From assembly GCA_015063385.1 (NCBI GenBank), contig SVUG01000013.1:1-46570 (forward strand): a stretch of DNA of 46,570 nt. The letters run 5' to 3'. This DNA comes from Oscillospiraceae bacterium. GTDB taxonomy: Bacteria > Bacillota > Clostridia > Oscillospirales > CAG-272. Below the pieces are notes generated by a model, which was not told the origin of the DNA, did no database searches, and saw only the letters and a program-made list of their open reading frames with translations. Made by a program: the position numbers and the translations under genes. Below, in pieces: positions 43,664 to 46,570 of the stretch (the first letter of the stretch is position 1; every line of letters starts with the position of its first letter).

Positions 43664-45007
43664 TTATTTGTAGGGAATTTCTGCAATTTCAGGAAGAACG
43701 TATACGTAATTTACACCTGTTCCTCCGGGTGTTGCCACAGTGTGATCACTCATTTCGGTCACGCAGAAGTATTTATTACTGCGAGTTCCGTCATCCCATG
43801 TCAAGTCGTACCAATACCATTCGCCATTATCAAGCTTAACCATATTCCAAGCGTGAGCACCGCCGTTTGCCGTACCGGTGACGAAAATACATTCAACGTC
43901 GCAATAATTGAGAAGAAGCTGGAAGGTTTTTGCATAGGACTCACAAACTCCCTCATTTTTCAGAGTCACGCCGATAACATTGTGTGCCCAGTCCTCATCA
44001 GACGGGGTTTCGGTACCGGGAACATATGCATATTCCGCATCGGCAACAATACTGTCGTGGAAGATTTTTGCAATCTCGTAAGCCTCGCCCGCACCGTCAA
44101 GCGCCTCTACGTATTCCTTGACGAAGGCATATATGCTCGCATTAAGCTCTTGACGAGCCTCTGCGGTGATATAATCCTCGTCAACACAGAGGGTTATAAA
44201 CTGATCGTTAGCCGTCACCTGCTTTGAGAGCCAATAATATAACGGGTGGTCAACACTATATGCATTCCATGCGGTACGAGCCTCCTCGACGCTTATACCA
44301 TTGTCCTTGAAGGTGACCTCAGCGGCATAATAAACAGTAATTGTGCCGTTATTCAGTGTTTTGCTCTTAGCATCCTCAACGGATACGTGGAATGCATCGG
44401 CAGCAACGTCAATTTCCTGATAAAATTCCTGCATTTTCGCACCGTTTGGAAGTGCAGCAAGAGAATCATATGCATAATTGCCGTCGTATCTATTATGGTC
44501 GGCATAGTTTCCAGAATATGTAATCTGTGGGTAAACTATAGTAAAACCGCAAACAGAGCATCTCTTCCATTCGCTCTTACCAACAGTGGTTTCGGTAGCG
44601 GGGGTTGGCGGAACTGTTTCTTCCGTGTGTCCTGTTGCCCTAATAGTCACCGCGCCGGAAATAGCTTCACCGCATTCAGAGCAAATCACGCCTGCCTCAT
44701 GTCCATCCTCAGTACAGGTAGGTGCAAGTGCCTCTACCTCCTCTGGAGTGTGGTCAAGCTTTGCTACAGGACGGTAGGTGTAATCCTCACAAATAGAGCA
44801 CCAGCCCTCTTCCTCGCCCTCCTCTGAACAGGTAGGCTCAATCACAACTTCCCACTCGTCAACAACGCAGGTATGTGCAGGAGCATCGCCCAAAATATCG
44901 CCAAGCATTGACTCCAAATCAACGAACTGCATCAGCACGTCGCAAGAAGTAAGAGTAGTCACAAAAAATACACAAAGAACTAAAAATAGAATCCTAATCT
45001 TTTTCAT
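43664..45007 (-). CDS. Lipoprotein with CxxC repeats and transglutaminase-like domain
   Basis: The start is ATG 45007 behind AAAGGA. The 447-residue protein has a lipobox ('VTTLTSC', Cys 22), then three short 'CSICE', 'CSECG', 'CSVCG' CxxC units separated by conserved 'PTCTEDGHEAG'/'PTCSEEGEEEG' segments (about 57-165). These units are the kind found in gut Firmicute surface proteins. The C-terminal domain is a transglutaminase-like fold with Cys in 'EGVCESYAKTF' (about 354), His in 'GGAHAWNMV' (about 384) and Asp in 'WYDLTWDD' (about 400), so the triad is intact. It is probably a surface protease or cross-linking enzyme; the substrate is unknown. Confidence 0.85.
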   Translation of the reverse strand: MKKIRILFLVLCVFFVTTLTSCDVLMQFVDLESMLGDILGDAPAHTCVVDEWEVVIEPTCSEEGEEEGWCSICEDYTYRPVAKLDHTPEEVEALAPTCTEDGHEAGVICSECGEAISGAVTIRATGHTEETVPPTPATETTVGKSEWKRCSVCGFTIVYPQITYSGNYADHNRYDGNYAYDSLAALPNGAKMQEFYQEIDVAADAFHVSVEDAKSKTLNNGTITVYYAAEVTFKDNGISVEEARTAWNAYSVDHPLYYWLSKQVTANDQFITLCVDEDYITAEARQELNASIYAFVKEYVEALDGAGEAYEIAKIFHDSIVADAEYAYVPGTETPSDEDWAHNVIGVTLKNEGVCESYAKTFQLLLNYCDVECIFVTGTANGGAHAWNMVKLDNGEWYWYDLTWDDGTRSNKYFCVTEMSDHTVATPGGTGVNYVYVLPEIAEIPYK

Positions 45008-45037
45008 AGCAAAAGTCCTTTCTAACTTTATATACAA

Positions 45038-45066
45038 ATTATACCATACAAATCAAGGTTTGTCAA
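45038..45066 (-). promoter_or_regulatory. Consensus promoter of the transglutaminase-like lipoprotein gene
   Basis: On the minus strand, perfect TTGACA (45066-45061), a 17-nt spacer and perfect TATAAT (45043-45038). It is the strongest promoter match in the window. Confidence 0.85.
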
Positions 45067-45197
45067 TTCATTTAAGCACACATAAAAAACAAAGCAGCAT
45101 ATTTCCGTTCATTACCACGAATGTCGCAATTTTACAATTCTGCCCTTGATTAACTCGCATTTTCAAGATTTTGTTCCGTTTGAGAACAAATCAAATG

Positions 45198-45527
45198 TTA
45201 TAGCAGAACTTTGATTTCAAAGAATTTTTCCTGAAAATTTACAGCATTGCGAATTTCTTTTTCAGTTAGTTTAGCATCTTCAGATGCAACGACCCACTTG
45301 GTTTCTACATCATTTTTTCTGATTATCTGTGCAATAACTACGCCATCAAAACTATCAATAGGCTCTAAAATTCCAATCACATATGCGTCCTGCTCTTCAC
45401 CATCGTCAGCGATAATCCCCTCTATGTATCCGTAATTGCACTCATAAATAAGATCAGGATATTCAGGATGAGAGCTGCCAATTGGACGGTCAATTATTAC
45501 TCTGACTTTTCGACCTATATTATTCAT
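45198..45527 (-). CDS. Small inorganic pyrophosphatase-like protein
   Basis: The 109-residue protein matches the compact family I pyrophosphatase-related proteins: 'VIIDRPIGSSHPEYPDLIYECNYGYIEG' (in part), then 'DGEEQDAYVIG' with the Asp/Glu cluster that binds metal in soluble pyrophosphatases. It is shorter than classic PpaA enzymes (about 175 residues), as is usual in this clade. Start ATG 45527 follows AGGAAA. It lies 11 nt after the HIT gene, in one operon, so it may hydrolyse pyrophosphate made by a nucleotidyl reaction; that is inference. Confidence 0.8.
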   Translation of the reverse strand: MNNIGRKVRVIIDRPIGSSHPEYPDLIYECNYGYIEGIIADDGEEQDAYVIGILEPIDSFDGVVIAQIIRKNDVETKWVVASEDAKLTEKEIRNAVNFQEKFFEIKVLL

Positions 45528-45538
45528 ATTGATTTTTC

Positions 45539-46024
45539 CTATTTGCAGACGTGTTCGGCAATCTGTTGCCTAATAGCGTTAACCTTTTCTTCATTATATT
45601 TATATACGCCACGAGCTTTTACAAAGTTTGTGCTTCCGCGTTTCTCGTGAGCATATCGTGGTATAAGCTGGACGTGATAGTGATTATTTGGACCGTCACA
45701 CATAGTGCAAAGATATACGCGTTCACATTTGTAAACATCACATATTATCTTCATAAATTTCTTCGAAAATCTCACTATTTTTTCATTCAACCAATCTGGT
45801 GCTTCGCTCATATCGCGGTAGTGCTCAATGGTCGAAATACACATGTGACCGTCAGCTCTGGGATTCCCCACAAAGAAGCATTCAATATCAGAATCCTGAT
45901 ATAAAAGTTTGTCGGAATTGTCACCGTAAATTGCACCGTCATTCTCACGGTTAAAGCACGTTGGACATATCCCCATATCTACAAGTTCACCCGGTGAAAG
46001 CTTTAACAACTCTTCTATTTTCAT
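45539..46024 (-). CDS. HIT-superfamily protein with GalT-type HxHxQ motif
   Basis: The 161-residue protein (start ATG 46024, four codons inside a longer frame to 46036) has the histidine triad region 'NNHYHVQLIPRY' (about 113-124). The third position is Gln, as in the GalT/Ap4A-phosphorylase branch of the HIT superfamily, not His as in hydrolases, which favours a nucleotidyl-transfer reaction. An N-terminal 'CPTCFNREND' with CxxC and a second Cys-rich segment, 'CERVYLCTMC', may bind a metal. The neighbour is a small pyrophosphatase. The substrate is unknown. Confidence 0.8.
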   Translation of the reverse strand: MKIEELLKLSPGELVDMGICPTCFNRENDGAIYGDNSDKLLYQDSDIECFFVGNPRADGHMCISTIEHYRDMSEAPDWLNEKIVRFSKKFMKIICDVYKCERVYLCTMCDGPNNHYHVQLIPRYAHEKRGSTNFVKARGVYKYNEEKVNAIRQQIAEHVCK

Positions 46025-46054
46025 GCCTACCCCCATAATCGAATAATTATCACT

Positions 46055-46083
46055 ATTATATCACGCCATATGATCAAAATCAA
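46055..46083 (-). promoter_or_regulatory. Promoter of the HIT-pyrophosphatase operon
   Basis: On the minus strand, TTGATT (46083-46078), a 17-nt spacer and perfect TATAAT (46060-46055). The next 130 bp (46084-46215) hold no gene or structure I could support. Confidence 0.7.
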
Positions 46084-46216
46084 TACATTGAATTGACATT
46101 TATACTTGTTCAGTTGGGTGTCGCGGATTCTAGTCCTAAATTGTAAAAAACTTGTACAAAGCAAGGTCATTCCCAACTTTTTTAACACACTAACGTACAG
46201 GCTGCAAAACAGGACC

Positions 46217-46297
46217 AGTGACATCGTGCAACATTCGCCAAAGGCGAAATTAACAGTCGTTTGCGTAGCAAACAATGAGTGTTAAGCTGATGTCACT
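46217..46297. repeat. Three-way-junction hairpin unit (copy 1; copy 2 at 46414-46494)
   Basis: Outer 9-bp stem AGTGACATC (46217-46225) with GATGTCACT (46289-46297). Inside are TTCGCC/GGCGAA (46234-46239 with 46243-46248) and TTAACA/TGTTAA (46250-46255 with 46280-46285) capped by GTTTGC/GCAAAC (46259-46264 with 46268-46273). A chain of short perfect hairpins of this sort resembles dispersed palindromic repeats; no protein is encoded. Confidence 0.6.
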
Positions 46298-46323
46298 TTA
46301 GTTCGAGCCTTTGCAAAACAAAA

Positions 46324-46347
46324 AAGCACCCACTGTTGTGAGTGCTT
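46324..46347 (-). terminator. Terminator next to tRNA-Asn 3'-end fragment (copy 1)
   Basis: Stem AAGCAC-C-CAC (46324-46333) with GTG-A-GTGCTT (46338-46347), followed on the minus strand by TTTTTTG; it lies directly downstream of the CCA end of the tRNA-like sequence. Confidence 0.7.
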
Positions 46348-46412
46348 CATTTGGCTCCCCGAACTGGGCTCGAAAACGAGCGTAGCGATTTAGGTATTGC
46401 ATCGCAATACCG

Positions 46413-46570
46413 CAGTGACATCGTGCAACATTCGCCAAAGGCGAAATTAACAGTCGTTTGCGTAGCAAACAATGAGTGTTAAGCTGATGTCACTTTAGTT
46501 CGAGCCTTTGCAAAACAAAAAAGCACCCACTATTGTGAGTGCTTCATTTGGCTCCCCGAACTGGGCTCGA
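46413..46570. repeat. Direct repeat copy 2, running off the window edge
   Basis: Second copy of the 158-bp unit, ending at the last base of the window within the T-loop sequence of a tRNA-Asn on the minus strand. The remaining ~52 nt of a tRNA-Asn gene, if real here, would lie beyond 46570. Between the copies (46374-46412) a GGTATTGC/GCAATACC hairpin (46393-46411) is seen once. Confidence 0.8.
46521..46544 (-). terminator. Terminator next to tRNA-Asn 3'-end (copy 2)
   Basis: The same hairpin as at 46324-46347, shifted by 197 bp; the loop differs by one base. Confidence 0.7.

Larger units (their letters stand above)
46216..46373. repeat. Direct repeat copy 1 (158 bp, period 197 bp)
   Basis: Nearly identical to 46413-46570, with a single base difference near 46335. 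From left to right it holds a three-way-junction hairpin unit (46217-46297), a spacer, a terminator-like hairpin (46324-46347) and a sequence which on the minus strand equals the 3' end of tRNA-Asn (T loop to CCA, 46351-46373). Upstream of the T loop the minus-strand sequence is not tRNA-like, so this copy is a tRNA fragment, not a gene. Confidence 0.85.

Noticed and set aside
45165-45195. GTTC...GAAC inverted repeat after the pyrophosphatase gene as a LexA box or terminator
   Set aside because: Orientation is opposite to the GAAC-N4-GTTC LexA consensus, the stem is only 6-7 bp and no T-run follows, so neither call is supported.
46110-46140. GGATTCTAGTCC resembling a tRNA T arm
   Set aside because: No other tRNA parts are present nearby and the stem is short; chance match or too degraded to call.
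46216-46300. Hammerhead ribozyme-like motifs (CTGATG, GAAA and GTC in the order of a type II permutation)
   Set aside because: CTGATG is part of the closing stem and is followed by T instead of A, and no helix lies between GAAA and GTC; the conserved core cannot form.

Overview
The window looks like chromosomal DNA of an uncultured anaerobic Firmicute of class Clostridia, probably a gut lineage near Oscillospirales or Christensenellales. The reasons are gene order (miaB-ylbF/ricA-like-mutS-mutL; scpA-scpB-DUF2953-ytfJ-dacB-rluB; ecfA1-ecfA2-ecfT-truA), a GerW/YtfJ sporulation-associated protein, strong AGGAGG-type ribosome binding sites, sigma-A promoters with 16-18 nt spacers, many short U-tailed terminators, and lipoproteins with short lipoboxes. 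The taxonomic call is inference from content, not from a marker search.

Layout: 1-436 is the 3' end of an ABC-2 permease. 437-1777 holds a tRNA-Leu(UAG) on the minus strand and a DUF11-type repeat protein without a signal peptide. 1776-4519 (minus) is a histidine kinase followed by a frameshifted DinB polymerase. 4669-6114 is gltX. 6165-10304 (minus) is a MarR-controlled heterodimeric ABC exporter with a palindromic operator. 10472-13891 holds a Nudix hydrolase, a YgjP-like metallopeptidase and a class A PBP. 13994-18746 (minus) is an operon ruvC - rRNA-methyltransferase-like - ecfA1 - ecfA2 - ecfT - truA. 18952-22854 (minus) encodes three lipoproteins; the first is a collagen-like SGNH hydrolase with a long structured leader. 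23056-31702 (plus) is a long housekeeping run: lon, engB, an M50 protease, scpA, scpB, DUF2953, ytfJ/gerW, dacB, rluB and a GNAT-like protein. 31736-33854 (minus) is tgt plus an alpha/beta hydrolase. 34428-43502 (minus) is the operon araC-dxs-miaB-ricA-like-mutS-mutL. 43664-46024 (minus) has a transglutaminase-fold lipoprotein, a small pyrophosphatase and a HIT protein. 46216-46570 is a direct repeat with a 197-bp period that carries a tRNA-Asn 3'-end sequence and terminator.

Most genes are standard housekeeping functions: translation, mismatch repair, chromosome segregation, isoprenoid synthesis, tRNA modification, proteolysis and cell wall. The less ordinary signals are mainly non-coding: (i) a ~250-nt leader of the SGNH lipoprotein that starts at the predicted transcription start with a 17-bp closing stem and ends in a U-tailed terminator with a competing antiterminator pairing; (ii) two abutting ~278-bp inverted-repeat-bounded elements between tgt and mutL; (iii) the tRNA-Asn 3'-end tandem repeat at the right edge; and (iv) paired palindromes at the araC promoter and a 27-bp palindrome at the marR start. 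No rRNA, CRISPR array, intact transposase or integrase was seen.
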